The position numbers and the translations under genes are program-made. The notes under the pieces were generated by a model that was not told where the DNA came from, ran no database searches, and was given only the letters and a program-made list of their open reading frames with translations. DNA of 64,000 nt from an uncultured Alphaproteobacteria bacterium (GTDB taxonomy: Bacteria; Pseudomonadota; Alphaproteobacteria; UBA6615). The DNA is taken from NCBI GenBank assembly GCA_943787445.1, contig CALSML010000003.1, positions 40,256-104,255 of the forward strand, given 5' to 3'. Shown here in pieces: positions 47,895 to 62,157 of this stretch. The first letter of the stretch is position 1, and each line of letters opens with the position of its first letter.

Positions 47895-48394
47895 CCGAAC
47901 CCGCTACAGAAGAACCACGTCTGGCCCGTTTGCTGGCAACCTGGTTTGGTGCCGGCGATCTGCCAGGTGCACCCGGCACCTGGGGTTCCCTCGCCGCCAT
48001 TCCTTTCGCGGTCATCATTGTTCTGCTCGGCGGTCAGTATCTCCTGGCCGTCTTTGTTTTGATCGCGTTCATCGCGGGCGTCTGGGCATCCGGAAAACTC
48101 GCTGCGTTCCATCGCATGGAAGACCCCCAGCGGGTGGTGATCGACGAAGTTGCTGGGCAGTGGCTGGCAATACTGCCGGTGGCCTTCGACTGGCGCTATT
48201 ATGTCATCGCTTTTGTGCTGTTCCGCTTCCTCGACATCACCAAGCCCTGGCCGCTGAAAAATTTCGAACGCATGCCCGGCGGTCTCGGAATCATGGCCGA
48301 TGATATCGGGGCCGGCGTCTATGCAGGCATACTGACCTGGCTGATCGCCCTTTGGCTGGGCACAGCGGGCAATATACCGACTTTGTTTGGATAG
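47891..48394 (+). CDS. pgpA: Phosphatidylglycerophosphatase A
   Basis: 167 aa membrane enzyme that removes phosphate from phosphatidylglycerophosphate. The family core [40 protein letters not shown] and [36 protein letters not shown] is conserved. It overlaps ispDF by 4 nt (ATGA). Whether the coupling is functional is unknown, though both feed membrane-related products. Confidence 0.94.
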   Translation: MTEPATEEPRLARLLATWFGAGDLPGAPGTWGSLAAIPFAVIIVLLGGQYLLAVFVLIAFIAGVWASGKLAAFHRMEDPQRVVIDEVAGQWLAILPVAFDWRYYVIAFVLFRFLDITKPWPLKNFERMPGGLGIMADDIGAGVYAGILTWLIALWLGTAGNIPTLFG

Positions 48395-48398
48395 ACTG

Positions 48399-48893
48399 AT
48401 GTTTGACACCCAACTGCTCACTGATGCCACCGAACTTCTCGAACTGTGCCGCCGCGCCGGCCTCAAGATTGCCACGGCAGAATCCTGTACCGGCGGTCTG
48501 ATCGCCGGGTGCCTGACAGAGATCGCCGGCTCCTCCGACATCGTGGAGCGCGGCTTCGTCACCTATTCCAACGAGGCCAAGCAGGAAATGCTCGGGGTTC
48601 CCCGAATGCTGATCAATCTGAATGGCGCTGTCAGCGAGAAGGTCGCTGTGGCCATGGCCGAAGGTGCACTCAAACACTCACTCGCCGATATTTCCGTTGC
48701 CGTAACCGGTGTCGCCGGCCCCGGTGGCGGCAGCAAGGAAAAACCCGTTGGACTGGTCCATCTGGCCTGCGCCGGACGCGGTCGCAAGACGGTGGCCATT
48801 CATCATATTTTTCCGGGTGATCGTGCGGATATCCGTGATGCCACGGTACAGACCGCTTTCTCCATGCTGCGCCGCGCCGCGACCGAGGGATAA
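48399..48893 (+). CDS. CinA family protein (nicotinamide-nucleotide amidohydrolase PncC-like)
   Basis: 164 aa from the ATG at 48399. Only the C-terminal CinA domain is present, as in E. coli PncC: KIATAESCTGGLIAGCLTEI, GFVTYSNEAKQEMLGVPRML and VAVTGVAGPGGGSKEKPVGL. The enzyme deamidates NMN to NaMN and salvages pyridine nucleotides. It lies 4 bp after pgpA in the same operon. Confidence 0.92.
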   Translation: MFDTQLLTDATELLELCRRAGLKIATAESCTGGLIAGCLTEIAGSSDIVERGFVTYSNEAKQEMLGVPRMLINLNGAVSEKVAVAMAEGALKHSLADISVAVTGVAGPGGGSKEKPVGLVHLACAGRGRKTVAIHHIFPGDRADIRDATVQTAFSMLRRAATEG

Positions 48894-48908
48894 CTTCAAG
48901 AGGCCCCC

Positions 48909-49350
48909 ATGTCCGAAAAAAACACCACCGCTTTCGAAAGCCGGGACTTCTCGGCGATCTTCGATCACATTTCCATCGGTGTGCGCGACATCAAAACCGC
49001 GATGGCGTTCTACCGGCCCTGCCTGGAGGCACTCGGACTGGAAGTTGTCATGGACAAGGGGTTCGCCGTCGCCTTTGGCAATGGCACCGGACGCCAGTGG
49101 GCTCTGGGTCAGCGAACCGATCGATAAGAATCAGGCCGTCACGGCAAACAACGGTGCCCATTGCGCATTGATTGCGCCCGACCGGGCCACGGTGCGCGCC
49201 TTCTATGATGCCGCGATGGCCCATGGTGGCCGGGATGCCGGTGCCCCCGGACTGCGTCCGGAATACATTCCCACCTATTACGGGGCCTTCGTCTTCGATC
49301 CTGATGGCAACAAGGTGGAAGCAGTCTGCCGGAACGCCGAAGACGACTAG
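48909..49350 (+). CDS. VOC family protein, one frameshift
   Basis: A single glyoxalase-fold domain of 146 aa after correction. The first ORF reads FDHISIGVRDIKTAMAFYRP and LEVVMDKGFAVAFGNGTGRQ, then breaks in GGG at 49099-49101. LWVSEPIDKNQAVTANNGAH and YYGAFVFDPDGNKVEAVCRN continue in the next frame. 442 nt equals 147 codons plus one extra base. YYGAFVFDPDGNKVEAV is a standard C-terminal motif of the group. Likely cotranscribed with ispDF-pgpA-cinA. Substrate unknown. Confidence 0.82.
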
Positions 49351-49816
49351 CTAGTCGTTGCCATAGAGCGCATCCGCGCGCTTCTCGAATGCGCCCACCA
49401 TGCGGGTCACGGCCTCGTGGAACAGCACGCCGATCATCTTCTCCAGGATCTTGCTGCGGAACTCGAATTCCACGAAAAAATCGACCTTACAGCCGCCGTC
49501 ATCCATCGGCAGGAAAACCCAGTGATTGCGCAGGAACTTCAGCGGCCCGTCCACATATTCCACATCGATGCGCGGCGGCGCGTCACCATTTGCAGGAACG
49601 AGGTTCACCTTTGAGGTGAAACGCTCACGAACGAGCTTGAACCCGACCACCAGATCGGACCAGACGATCTCACCGTTTTCGACGGTCTCGTCGTTTGCGG
49701 TTTCGCGCTGCGATGCACCAGGGCAGGAAGTCGGGATAGCTTTCGATATCCGCCACCAGATCGAAGATCTGGTCAGGCCGATAGGGCAGGATGCGAATTT
49801 CTTTATGTTCGGGCAC
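49351..49816 (-). CDS. COQ10/RatA-type START domain protein, one frameshift
   Basis: A ubiquinone-binding type SRPBCC protein. A GTG at 49816 starts VPEHKEIRILPYRPDQIFDL, VADIESYPDFLPWCIAAR. One extra base in TTT (plus strand 49701-49703) then shifts the frame. TANDETVENGEIVWSDLVVG and FKLVRERFTSKVNL continue in the other ORF to the stop. 466 nt equals 155 codons plus one. Family members bind lipids such as ubiquinone (Coq10) or act as RatA-like factors. The gene follows lipA by 18 bp on the same strand. Confidence 0.85.
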
Positions 49817-49834
49817 GTGCTCTCGAAAACAATT

Positions 49835-50802
49835 CTATTGGGCAGCGGCCAGTTTCGCCTCGCGCGCCGCGCGCAGTTTGGCAAAGTCCTCACCCGCGTG
49901 ATAGCTCGACCGGGTCAGCGGGGTCGCAGACACCAGCAGAAACCCCTTCCCGCGCGCCATGGTGGCGTAGCCTTCGAACTCGTCCGGCGTGACGAAGCGG
50001 TCGATCCGGGCGTGTTTGGGGGTCGGCTGCAGATACTGCCCGATGGTCAGGAAATCGACATTGGCTGAGCGCAGATCGTCCATCACCTGCCCGACCTCTT
50101 CGCGGGTCTCACCCAGTCCGACCATGATACCCGATTTGGTGAAGATGGACGGGACCTGTTCCTTGATTTCGTGCAGCAGGTTCAGGCTCGTGAAGTAGCG
50201 CGAGCCCGGGCGGATCGTCGGATAGAGCCGCGGGACGGTTTCCAGATTGTGGTTGAACACATCCGACGGGCTGCCGGCCATGATCTCGATGGCACCGACC
50301 TTGTCCTTGAAATCGGGCGTCAGGATTTCGACCGTGGTCTGCGGCGCGGCATTGCGGATCGCGCGCACCACTTCGGCGAAATGCGCCGCCCCGCCATCGG
50401 CCAGATCATCCCGATCGACCGAGGTGATCACCACATGCTCAAGCCCCATTCCGCCTAGGCCAGCGCCACATTAGCGGGCTCCATGGGATCGAGTGGCTTG
50501 GGCATGCCCGTGGCCACATTGCAGAATGCACAGGCGCGCGTGCAGGTATCCCCCATGATCATGATCGTGGCGTGTTTCTTCGCCCAGCACTCGCCGATAT
50601 TCGGACAGGCCGCTTCCTCGCAGACCGTGGCGAGGTTTAGCTCACGCATCATCTTGCGGGTCTCGTGATACTCCGGGCTCGTCGGCGCTTTCACACGGAT
50701 CCAGTCTGGCTTGCGCTGAATCGGGTTGTCGGGCCGTTTCTGCTTCTCCGGATGCCGTAGTGCCGGATCGGTCTTCTTGTCGCGGATGGGTGCTGAGGTC
50801 AT
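49835..50802 (-). CDS. lipA: Lipoyl synthase LipA, one frameshift
   Basis: A radical SAM enzyme that inserts two sulfurs into octanoyl groups. The N-terminal ORF has the auxiliary cluster motif [20 protein letters not shown] and the radical [13 protein letters not shown]. It ends prematurely after NVALA near 50455. [20 protein letters not shown] and [20 protein letters not shown] continue in the next frame to AKLAAAQ. 968 nt equals 323 codons minus one, so a single base is missing. The restored 322 aa is normal. It stands next to the PDH genes, whose products need lipoate. Confidence 0.95.
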
Positions 50803-50805
50803 AGG

Positions 50806-52218
50806 CTAGAAGTGGATCGTGCGCCCGTAAGCGTCAAGTACGGATTCATGCATCATCTCGCTCAGGGTAGGATGCGGGAACACGGTGTGCATCAGTTCCT
50901 GCTCCGTCGTCTCCAGGGTCTTGGCCACGCTGTAGCCCTGAATCAGTTCCGTCACCTCGGCGCCGATCATATGCGCACCGAGCAATTCGCCGGTCTCGGT
51001 GTCGAAGATCGTCTTGATCATGCCCTCGGGTTCGCCCAGCGCAATCGCCTTGCCGTTGCCCTGAAAAGGAAACCGCCCGACCTTGATCTTGCGTCCAGAC
51101 TCCTTGGCCCTAGCCTCGGTCATGCCGATCGAGGCGACCTGCGGATGGCAATAGGTACAGCCGGGAATGCGGCTCTTGTCCATCGGGTGGATGTCTTTCT
51201 CACCCGCGATCTTCTCGACCACGATGATGCCTTCATGGGAGGCCTTGTGCGCCAGCCACGGGCGCGCCGGCCACATCGCCGATCGCCCAGATCCCCTTTT
51301 CACCGGTCGCGCCCCATTCATCGGTTTCGATATGGGCGCGGTCCACCTTCACCTTGGTGCCTTCGAGACCGAGATTTTCCACATTACCGACGATCCCGAC
51401 GGCCATGATCACCCGTTCAGCGGTGATCTTCTCGCTCTTGCCGCCTTTCTCGATGGTGGCGGTGACACCGGACTTCTTCTTGTCCAGCGATTTCACCGTC
51501 GCGCCGGTCAGCAGCTTCATGCCCTGCTTCTCAAAGGCCTTGGCGGCCATGCCGAGATTTCCTCGTCTTCGACGGGCAACACCCGGTCGAGAACCTCGAC
51601 CACCGTCACCGCTGCGCCCAGCGTGCGATAGAAAGACGCAAACTCGATACCGATGGCCCCTGAACCGACAACCAGCAGTGACTTGGGGAAACTCTCCGGC
51701 GTCATCGCTTCCTTGTAGGTCCAGACCTGTTTTCCATCCGCTTCCAGACCCGGAATGTCGCGCGCCCGCGCGCCCGTCGCCAGAATGACGTTCTTGGCAA
51801 TCACATCAGCGACCGTCTTGCCGTCTTTCTCGACCGTCAGCTTGCGTGCGCCCTCTTTGCCGCCGGCCAGTTTCGCCCAGCCGTCGATCACCTCGACCTT
51901 GTTCTTCTTGAGCAGATATCCGACGCCCTGATTGAGCTGCTTGGCGACACCACGGGAGCGTTCCACCACCTTCTTCACATCAAACGAGACGTTGTCGGCC
52001 TTCAGGCCGTAATCGGCCGCATGGGTCATGTAGTGGTAGATTTCCGAAGTGCGCAGCAGCGCCTTGGTCGGAATGCAGCCCCAGTTCAGGCAAATCCCGC
52101 CCAGATGATTGGCTTCAATGACGACGGTTTTCAGACCCAGCTGGGATGCGCGGATCGCCGCGACATAGCCACCAGGCCCACCACCAACGATCGCCAGATC
52201 GAATTTCTTTTCGGCCAT
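50806..52218 (-). CDS. lpdA: Dihydrolipoyl dehydrogenase (E3), two compensating frameshifts
   Basis: E3 of the pyruvate dehydrogenase complex. The first ORF carries the FAD motif IVGGGPGGYVAAIRASQLGL, the redox CLNWGCIPTKALLRTSEI disulphide and the NAD domain up to VLDRVLPVEDEEIS. A base is missing near 51552, and MAAKAFEKQGMKLLTGATVK continues. An extra base in GGG at 51260-51262 follows AIGDVAGAP. The last part has HPMDKSRIPGCTYCHPQVAS and the His-Glu active-site pair FPHPTLSEMMHESVLDAYG. The two errors cancel: 1413 nt is exactly 471 codons, so 470 aa. Confidence 0.95.
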
Positions 52219-52253
52219 GAAATTTCCCTTCGGAATTTGGCAGTCGGAAGAGT

Positions 52254-53480
52254 CTAGAGAAGCATGCCCATCGGGTTTTCGATCAACCCTTTGAGGACCG
52301 AGAGGAACTGTGCACCAATCGCGCCATCAAGCGCTCGGTGATCGACAGACAAGGTCAGCGACATCACAGTGGCCACAGCAAGTTCACCGTCCCGGACGAC
52401 CGGACGCTGTTCACCGGCGCCGACGGCCAGAATGGCTCCCTGGGGCTGATTGATCACAGCCTCGAAATGCTTCACCCCGAACATGCCGAGATTGGAGATG
52501 GTGAAGGTGCCGCCCTGATATTCCTCAGGCATCAGCTTTCCCTCCCGTGCCCGCGCGGCCAGATCACCCATCTCTTCGGAGATGCATCGCATGCCCTTGC
52601 TTTCGGCACGACGGACAATCGGCGTGACCAGACCATCATCGATCGCCACGGCGACGGAAATATCGGCCTGTTTGTAGAGCCGGATACCCTCATCAGACCA
52701 GCCGGCATTGGCACGCGGCACTTCCATCAGAGCCGCTGCCGAGGCCTTGATCACCATGTCATTGACGGAAATCTTGAACTCCCCGTCCTTGGCACGGGCG
52801 TTGAGCTCCTTGCGGGCTTCCAGCAGCTTGTCGATTTCGCAATCCACCGTCAGGTAGAAATGCGGCACCTGCTGCTTGGATTTGGTCATCCGCGTGGCAA
52901 TCACCTTGCGCATGTTGGACGGTTTGATGAGTTCGTATTCGGCTTCGCCCTCTGCACCGGCGATGATCTGGGCACCCGACGTCCCCTGCGCGGCTGCGGT
53001 CGAGCGGGCGCCGCCAGCGGCATAGGCCTCGATATCTGCCTTCACAATCCGGCCATGGGGGCCCGAGCCTACGACAGAAGTAATATCAATTACCTGCTGA
53101 TCCGCCATGCGCCGGGCGAGCGGCGTGGCGAACACGCGATCTCCCTTCTCGGGCGCTGCTTCCGGTTCCGATGAAGCCGCCTCAGCACCACCGAATGCCC
53201 CGACCGTATCAAACCCGTCGAGCGCGCTGGTATCTTCGCCGTCTTCCAGAAGCACCGCGATGGGTGTGTTCACCGGGACTTCCTCCGCGCCCTCAGCAAC
53301 GAGAATCTTGCCCAACGTCCCCTCATCAACCGCCTCGACCTCCATGGTCGCCTTGTCGGTTTCGATCTCCGCAATGACATCGCCGGGTGCAACACTGTCA
53401 CCCTCCTGCTTGAGCCAGCGCGCGAGGTTGCCTTCGGTCATCGTCGGCGACAATGCAGGCATGAGAATTGAAATAGGCAT
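52254..53480 (-). CDS. pdhC: Pyruvate dehydrogenase E2 (dihydrolipoyllysine acetyltransferase)
   Basis: 408 aa. One N-terminal lipoyl domain with the modified lysine in [16 protein letters not shown], a linker, a peripheral subunit-binding domain (ATPLARRMADQQVIDITSVV), and the catalytic domain ending in the active-site SVDHRALDGAIGAQFLSVLK. Its lipoyl domain is nearly identical in sequence to that of PdhB, suggesting recent duplication or gene conversion. It is 35 bp upstream of lpd and 165 bp downstream of pdhB; that gap shows nothing recognisable. Confidence 0.97.
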   Translation of the reverse strand: MPISILMPALSPTMTEGNLARWLKQEGDSVAPGDVIAEIETDKATMEVEAVDEGTLGKILVAEGAEEVPVNTPIAVLLEDGEDTSALDGFDTVGAFGGAEAASSEPEAAPEKGDRVFATPLARRMADQQVIDITSVVGSGPHGRIVKADIEAYAAGGARSTAAAQGTSGAQIIAGAEGEAEYELIKPSNMRKVIATRMTKSKQQVPHFYLTVDCEIDKLLEARKELNARAKDGEFKISVNDMVIKASAAALMEVPRANAGWSDEGIRLYKQADISVAVAIDDGLVTPIVRRAESKGMRCISEEMGDLAARAREGKLMPEEYQGGTFTISNLGMFGVKHFEAVINQPQGAILAVGAGEQRPVVRDGELAVATVMSLTLSVDHRALDGAIGAQFLSVLKGLIENPMGMLL

Positions 53481-53645
53481 CAGATGTCCCCCTGAGACAA
53501 TAACGCCGGCAGAATAACGCCGTTTGCGCTGAAGGAAGTTGCAAACATGGTCGCCTGAACCCCTCTTGGCGCAAGAATTCGATTGTTATGACGATGAAGA
53601 CAGCAGCTTCTGCCAAAACGGTCGAATGGGTTGGATTGCAATGGA

Positions 53646-55034
53646 CTAACCTCGATAACAGACTTGCTTGGCCGCTTCGGCGATCCGGTCGGACTGGGGC
53701 AAGGCCAGTTTCTCCAGATTGGCCGCATAGGGCATGGGCACATCCTCACCCGTGACCCGCATCACCGGTGCGTCCAAATAATCGAACGCCTCCTCCATGA
53801 TGCACATCCCGATTTCCGATCCGATCCCGGCAAACGGCCACCCTTCCTCGACCGAGACGATCCGGTTGGTCCGTTTCACGGACTCCACAATGGTCTGCCG
53901 GTCCAGCGGGCGAATGGTACGCAAATCGATGACCTCGGCCTCGATACCTTCTGCCGAAAGCATCTCGGCGGCTTCCAGTGCCTTGCCCACCATCAGCGAG
54001 AACGCGGTGATTGTGACATCATCGCCCTCGCGCAGAACCTTCGCGCGACCAATGGGAATGATGTGGTCCGCATCCGTGGGAACATCGAAACTCTGGCCAT
54101 AGAGCATCTCGTTCTCGAGGAAGATGATCGGGTTCGGATCGCGGATCGCCGATTTCAGCAACCCTTTGGCGTCAGCACCGGAATACGGCGCAATCACCTT
54201 CAGTCCCGGCACATGTCCGTACCAACTGGCATAGCACTGTGAATGCTGGGCACCCACGCGCGAAGCAGCACCATTGGGACCACGAAACACGATCGGCACT
54301 TCCATCTGGCCGCCGGACATATAATGGGTCTTGGCAGCCGAGTTGATGATCTGATCGATGGCCTGCATGGCAAAGTTGAACGTCATGAACTCGATGATCG
54401 GTCGCAAACCATTGAAGGCCGCGCCAACACCCAGCCCGGCAAAACCCTGCTCGGTGATCGGGGTGTCGATCACCCGCTTCTCGCCGAATTCCTCGAGCAG
54501 CCCCTGGCTGACCTTGTAGGCGCCCTGATACTGCGCAACCTCTTCTCCCATCAGGAAGATGTTCTTATCGGTGCGCATTTCCTCGGCCATGGCGTCACGC
54601 AAGGCTTCGCGCACGGTCAGGGTGGCCGTCTCTCCGTCATATTCGCTCTCGGCGGGCGGTGCCTTTGCCTGCGGTGCAACCGGCGCGTCTGCCTTGCCGT
54701 CCTGCGGTCCTGATGCGTCGGATTCTGACGCGTCTGCAGAATCTTCCGCTTCAGATGCCGCAGCCGGCATGCCAATGTCATCAGCGCTTTCGCCATCCTC
54801 CAGGATCACGGCAATAGGTGTGTTGACGGCCACATCTTCGGCCCCTTCAGGCACCAAAATCTTGCCCAGCACGCCCTCATCAACAGCTTCGACCTCCATC
54901 GTGGCCTTGTCCGTCTCGATTTCCGCAATGACATCACCCGGCGAAACACTGTCGCCCTCGGATTTGAGCCAACGCGCGAGGTTTCCTTCGGTCATGGTCG
55001 GCGACAGCGCCGGCATAAGAATTTCAATCGACAT
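53646..55034 (-). CDS. pdhB: Pyruvate dehydrogenase E1 beta with N-terminal lipoyl domain
   Basis: 462 aa. A lipoyl domain (residues about 1-78, lysine in [16 protein letters not shown]) and an acidic Ala-rich linker precede the E1-beta core. The core contains [40 protein letters not shown] and the C-terminal transketolase domain with [20 protein letters not shown]. The fusion of a lipoyl domain to E1-beta is a known alphaproteobacterial feature. It is encoded between pdhA and pdhC with a 28-bp gap to pdhA. Confidence 0.97.
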   Translation of the reverse strand: MSIEILMPALSPTMTEGNLARWLKSEGDSVSPGDVIAEIETDKATMEVEAVDEGVLGKILVPEGAEDVAVNTPIAVILEDGESADDIGMPAAASEAEDSADASESDASGPQDGKADAPVAPQAKAPPAESEYDGETATLTVREALRDAMAEEMRTDKNIFLMGEEVAQYQGAYKVSQGLLEEFGEKRVIDTPITEQGFAGLGVGAAFNGLRPIIEFMTFNFAMQAIDQIINSAAKTHYMSGGQMEVPIVFRGPNGAASRVGAQHSQCYASWYGHVPGLKVIAPYSGADAKGLLKSAIRDPNPIIFLENEMLYGQSFDVPTDADHIIPIGRAKVLREGDDVTITAFSLMVGKALEAAEMLSAEGIEAEVIDLRTIRPLDRQTIVESVKRTNRIVSVEEGWPFAGIGSEIGMCIMEEAFDYLDAPVMRVTGEDVPMPYAANLEKLALPQSDRIAEAAKQVCYRG

Positions 55035-55062
55035 AACTTCGTTCCTCTCCGCCCTTATCGGG

Positions 55063-56124
55063 TCAGGCTTCGACCAGAATGTCCGAATAGAGCTCGGCAG
55101 GATCGGGCTCCGGACTTTCCTGTGCGAAATCGGCCGCCGAGTTGATGCGTTCGCGAACTTCCTTGTCCAGCGCCTTCAGAGTGCCCTCATCGGCCTGTCC
55201 CAGAGAGATCAGCGTTTCTTTTAGTGACTCGATCGGATCCTTCTCGGTCCGCATTTTCTGAACTTCGTCCTTGGTCCGGTATTTCGCCGGGTCCGACATG
55301 GAATGGCCGCGATAGCGATAGGTCTGCATTTCCAGCACGTAAGGGCCCTTGCCAGCGCGCACATATTCAAGCGCCGTGACCGCGGCTTCGTTGACCTTCA
55401 CCACATCCATCCCGTCAACCTGAATGCCCTTGATGCCAAAGGCCTCGCCGCGCACGACAAAGTTTTCTGACGACGAGGCACGCTCGATCGAGGTGCCCAT
55501 GCCGTAGCGGTTGTTCTCAATGATGTAGATGACGGGCAGATCCCAGAGCGCTGCCATGTTGAAGGATTCGTAGACCTGGCCCTGATTGGCCGCGCCATCC
55601 CCGAAATAGGTCAGGCAAACGCCGCCATCGCCTTTGTACTTGTGTGCAAATGCGATCCCGGTGCCCAGTGGCAGGTTGGCGCCGACAATGCCGTGGCCAC
55701 CATAGAAGTTCTTCTCCTTGGAGAACATGTGCATCGACCCGCCCTTGCCGCGGGAGTAACCACCCTCGCGGCCGGTCAGTTCGGCCATGACCCCGTCCGG
55801 GTTCATCCCGCAGGCCAGCATATGTCCATGATCACGATATGTGGTGATCACCGAATCCTGCTCATTCAGCTCGGCCTGCATGCCGACAACCACGGCTTCC
55901 TGGCCGATATAGAGGTGGCAGAAACCGCCAATCAGACCCATGCCATACATCTGGCCAGCCTTCTCCTCAAAGCGACGGATTTCCAGCATGTCGCGATAGA
56001 ACTCGCTCAGCTGGTCCGCATCATAATTGCTGTAGTCGGGTTTTGCGTCTGCGGAACTCTTACGACGCTTGGCGGTGCTTTTCGAACTCGTACGAGACGA
56101 CTTGGTGGCCGGCTTGCGTGCCAT
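55063..56124 (-). CDS. pdhA: Pyruvate dehydrogenase E1 alpha
   Basis: 353 aa. The N-terminus is Lys/Ser-rich, then [20 protein letters not shown] and the ThDP motif [40 protein letters not shown]. The phosphorylation loop region [20 protein letters not shown] is present, as in PDH E1-alpha generally. With PdhB it decarboxylates pyruvate and transfers the acetyl group to the lipoyl domains. The 174-bp space to ftsB holds a small inverted repeat (ATAAC-GACA-GTTAT) that could be a promoter or operator site. Confidence 0.97.
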   Translation of the reverse strand: MARKPATKSSRTSSKSTAKRRKSSADAKPDYSNYDADQLSEFYRDMLEIRRFEEKAGQMYGMGLIGGFCHLYIGQEAVVVGMQAELNEQDSVITTYRDHGHMLACGMNPDGVMAELTGREGGYSRGKGGSMHMFSKEKNFYGGHGIVGANLPLGTGIAFAHKYKGDGGVCLTYFGDGAANQGQVYESFNMAALWDLPVIYIIENNRYGMGTSIERASSSENFVVRGEAFGIKGIQVDGMDVVKVNEAAVTALEYVRAGKGPYVLEMQTYRYRGHSMSDPAKYRTKDEVQKMRTEKDPIESLKETLISLGQADEGTLKALDKEVRERINSAADFAQESPEPDPAELYSDILVEA

Positions 56125-56298
56125 TTCGATCCCCCTTCGACCTGATTCTGCATGAACACTATAACGACAGTTATGTGAAAAGCATTAAACAGACAATCGG
56201 AAAGGCACAGAATTCCGGGAAAAATCGAAGCTTTACTAATATTCAGTTAATTCACGATTTCTCACACGAAATTTTCAGTCGGCCGGTGAATTGAATTC

Positions 56299-56631
56299 TT
56301 AGCGGATATTGCGCGCGGGTTTCGAATCCAGAATGACAATTTCGTTGGGATGAGCAAAGTTGAGCATCACCCGGGCACGTTCTTCAATCATGTCAGGGTC
56401 CAGATTGTCCGGACGCAGCAGGGCCACCCGGGCTTCCAGTTCGCGCCGTTCATCGCTGAGCGAAGCGTACAATGTCTCCGCCTTTTCGACCTTGGTCTGC
56501 AGTTGCAACAAGGACAGCACGCCCTGCTGCCCCTGCACCATGTGGTAGGAGAAATAGGCCAGCAGCAGCGCCCCGATGATCGGCCATAATGCGGATCGGG
56601 CGCGGTAGCGGATTTCATCAATAACTGCCAT
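56299..56631 (-). CDS. ftsB: Cell division protein FtsB/DivIC-like
   Basis: 110 aa bitopic membrane protein. One transmembrane helix (PIIGALLLAYFSYHMVQGQQ) is followed by a coiled coil (VEKAETLYASLSDERRELEA) and the conserved end MIEERARVMLNFAHPNEIVI. FtsB links FtsL and FtsQ in the divisome. Its position between eno and pdhA is the standard alphaproteobacterial order. Confidence 0.9.
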   Translation of the reverse strand: MAVIDEIRYRARSALWPIIGALLLAYFSYHMVQGQQGVLSLLQLQTKVEKAETLYASLSDERRELEARVALLRPDNLDPDMIEERARVMLNFAHPNEIVILDSKPARNIR

Positions 56632-56720
56632 GACCTCAACGAATCACAGGCTGAGTCGTCGGGTCAAGCCAGTCTTATCTATTGTTTTCCGTTCTTTGCC
56701 AGAAACGCGCAAACTGTTGC

Positions 56721-56757
56721 AAAAGTGAGTCAGAGTTCTCGTTTTGGACTCACTTTT
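56721..56757 (-). terminator. Rho-independent terminator downstream of eno
   Basis: AAAAGTGAGTC and GACTCACTTTT form a perfect 11-bp inverted repeat around a 15-nt loop, 12 bp after the eno stop. Read on the minus strand the stem ends in TTTTGC, as expected for termination of eno transcription before ftsB. Confidence 0.75.
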
Positions 56758-56769
56758 AACCGTCAGCGC

Positions 56770-60570
<3,801 letters not shown>

Positions 60571-60644
60571 TCAATTTGATGCGCTTGCGCCAAACCGGAT
60601 TCGTCCACAGCCCGCAAGCCGTTGAGTTACCGATACTTGGCGTG

Positions 60645-60671
60645 AAAAAGGCGACCCGAAAGGTCGCCTTT
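60645..60671 (-). terminator. Rho-independent terminator downstream of secG
   Basis: On the minus strand AAAGGCGACC-TTTCG-GGTCGCCTTT is a perfect 10-bp stem followed by more T (TTTTTC overall). It starts about 28 bp after the secG stop and ends the tpiA-secG transcript before pyrG. Confidence 0.8.
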
Positions 60672-60698
60672 GAATTTCGACTCGGAGGCCATTGCGGC

Positions 60699-61058
60699 CT
60701 ATTCCGATGTTGGAACGGATGGGTGTCGCCGGCAAGGTTGGCACCGGTGTCATGGTGTCACTATGAGGCGCACCCGGTGTTTCGTTGACGATTGATCCAT
60801 CCACCGGTGCTGCCAGCCAGAATGGCCAGCGAAATGCTTGTGGTCATGAAAAGTGCCGCGCAGCACCGCTGTGGCACGGGTCAGCAGATTTGCCGTCGTG
60901 CGATTGCCTAGCAGTCCGCCCATGCCGCCGCTGGCGCCGCCACCGCCACCACCGCCGCCGCCGAGGCCGCCAAGGCCGCCTTCAGAGCGCTGCATAAGCA
61001 CCACGCCGACGAGCGCAAGCCCGATAAGCAGGTGAATGACCAGAATAATGGTTTCCAT
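60699..61058 (-). CDS. secG: Preprotein translocase subunit SecG, three frameshifts
   Basis: SecG assists SecYE in protein export. The N-terminal helix is METIILVIHLLIGLALVGVV. A glycine-rich stretch (GGLGGLGGGGGGGGGASGGM) precedes the second helix. That helix appears only after removing one base of TTTT (60849-60852 on plus): FMTTSISLAILAGSTGG. A further extra base near 60799 restores GSIVNETPGAPHSDTMTPVP, and another in GGG at 60721-60723 gives PATPSVPTSE and a stop at 60699. 360 nt minus three extra bases equals 119 codons, so 118 aa. Confidence 0.9.
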
Positions 61059-61187
61059 TTTGAGATCGTCTTTCAGAAATGGAGCAGCGCTTCACGAATA
61101 CAGCGCCCTCGTTCAGCCGGTATTTAGTCCGTTGCGGCGTGCAATTCCACCCCAAATGAAGACATCGGCATTTTGTGATGCAGCAAC

Positions 61188-61958
61188 TCAGGCCGGCGCT
61201 GCGGCAGCTATCGCCAGAAAACTATCCGCAGAAAGGCTTGCGCCACCGATCAATCCGCCATCGACATTCTCGATGGCAAGCAAATCCGCGGCGTTTTCCG
61301 GCTTCATGGAACCGCCGTAGAGGATACGGATATCCTCGGCCTCGTTCACCCAGGCTGGCTGTCAGATGTGCACGAATATGGCCTGTGCGCCGCCTGCACC
61401 TCATCCACAGTCGGGGTCCGGCCCGTGCCGATCGCCCAAACCGGCTCATAGGCGATGACTGTGTCCTTCCCATTCACTGCAAAGCCGTTATCTCCAGTCG
61501 GCAGCGAACCATCAAGCTGGCTTGAAAGTACATCCAGGGTCTCGCCCGCATCACGCTGTTCTTCGGTTTCGCCAATGCAAACAATCGCCACCAGCCCGGC
61601 GCCATGGGCTGCTTCGGTTTTGGCACGGACGCGTTCATCGGTCTCGCCCAGTCCGTGCCGTCGCTCCGAATGCCCAAGAATAACGTGACTGGCTCCGGCA
61701 TCGCGCACCATCGTGGCCGAGACATCACCGGTATAATGCGCCGCTGTCTGCCTCGTGGCAGTCCTGTCCGCCGACGGCAACAACGCTGCCGCTTGCCGTC
61801 TCCGCAACCCAGGAAATCAGCGTCGAGGGCGGGCACAACAGCAGATCGCATGGTGCCGCTATCCGCGCCGCGACCACTTCACGCGCCAACGCCGCCGCAT
61901 CCATATGCAGCATGTTCATTTTCCAGTTCCCGGCGATCAGCTTCTTCTGCACGGCCAT
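61188..61958 (-). CDS. tpiA: Triosephosphate isomerase, three frameshifts
   Basis: TpiA interconverts glyceraldehyde-3-phosphate and dihydroxyacetone phosphate. [20 protein letters not shown] starts at 61958. One extra base near 61736 follows HEADSGA, and [20 protein letters not shown] (with the catalytic His in LGHSERR) continues. The catalytic Glu is in [20 protein letters not shown]. Extra bases near 61384 and in CCC at 61349-61351 then split the end, which reads [11 protein letters not shown] and [20 protein letters not shown] to a stop at 61188. 771 nt minus three equals 256 codons, 255 aa. Confidence 0.95.
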
Positions 61959-62157
61959 CTCTTCACCAAAATGTTGCTTTTTTCTGGAATTGCATGTCGT
62001 TACATCACACTTATCGTGATCTAACACACGCGTCCGGCTTGCGCCAATATCGCCATTGAGGGACAACCTCCCCGGTGCTTGAGGCACTCGAACACGATCA
62101 CTATCATGCGCCGCCTGCGGTGCCCCTAATCACACGAACGAAAATGGTGAAAACATA

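Noticed and set aside
46640-48562. 640-aa minus-strand ORF
   Set aside because: It lies antisense to ispDF, pgpA and the start of cinA, has no family motifs, and exists only because stops are rare on that frame in GC-rich coding DNA.
50806-52218. Three separate genes in the lpd locus
   Set aside because: The three ORFs are consecutive parts of one dihydrolipoyl dehydrogenase, and the total length is exactly 471 codons once a loss and a gain cancel.
60885-60975. GC-rich triplet repeat (GGC/GGT) as a mobile or regulatory repeat
   Set aside because: It encodes the glycine-rich linker of SecG and is explained by that.
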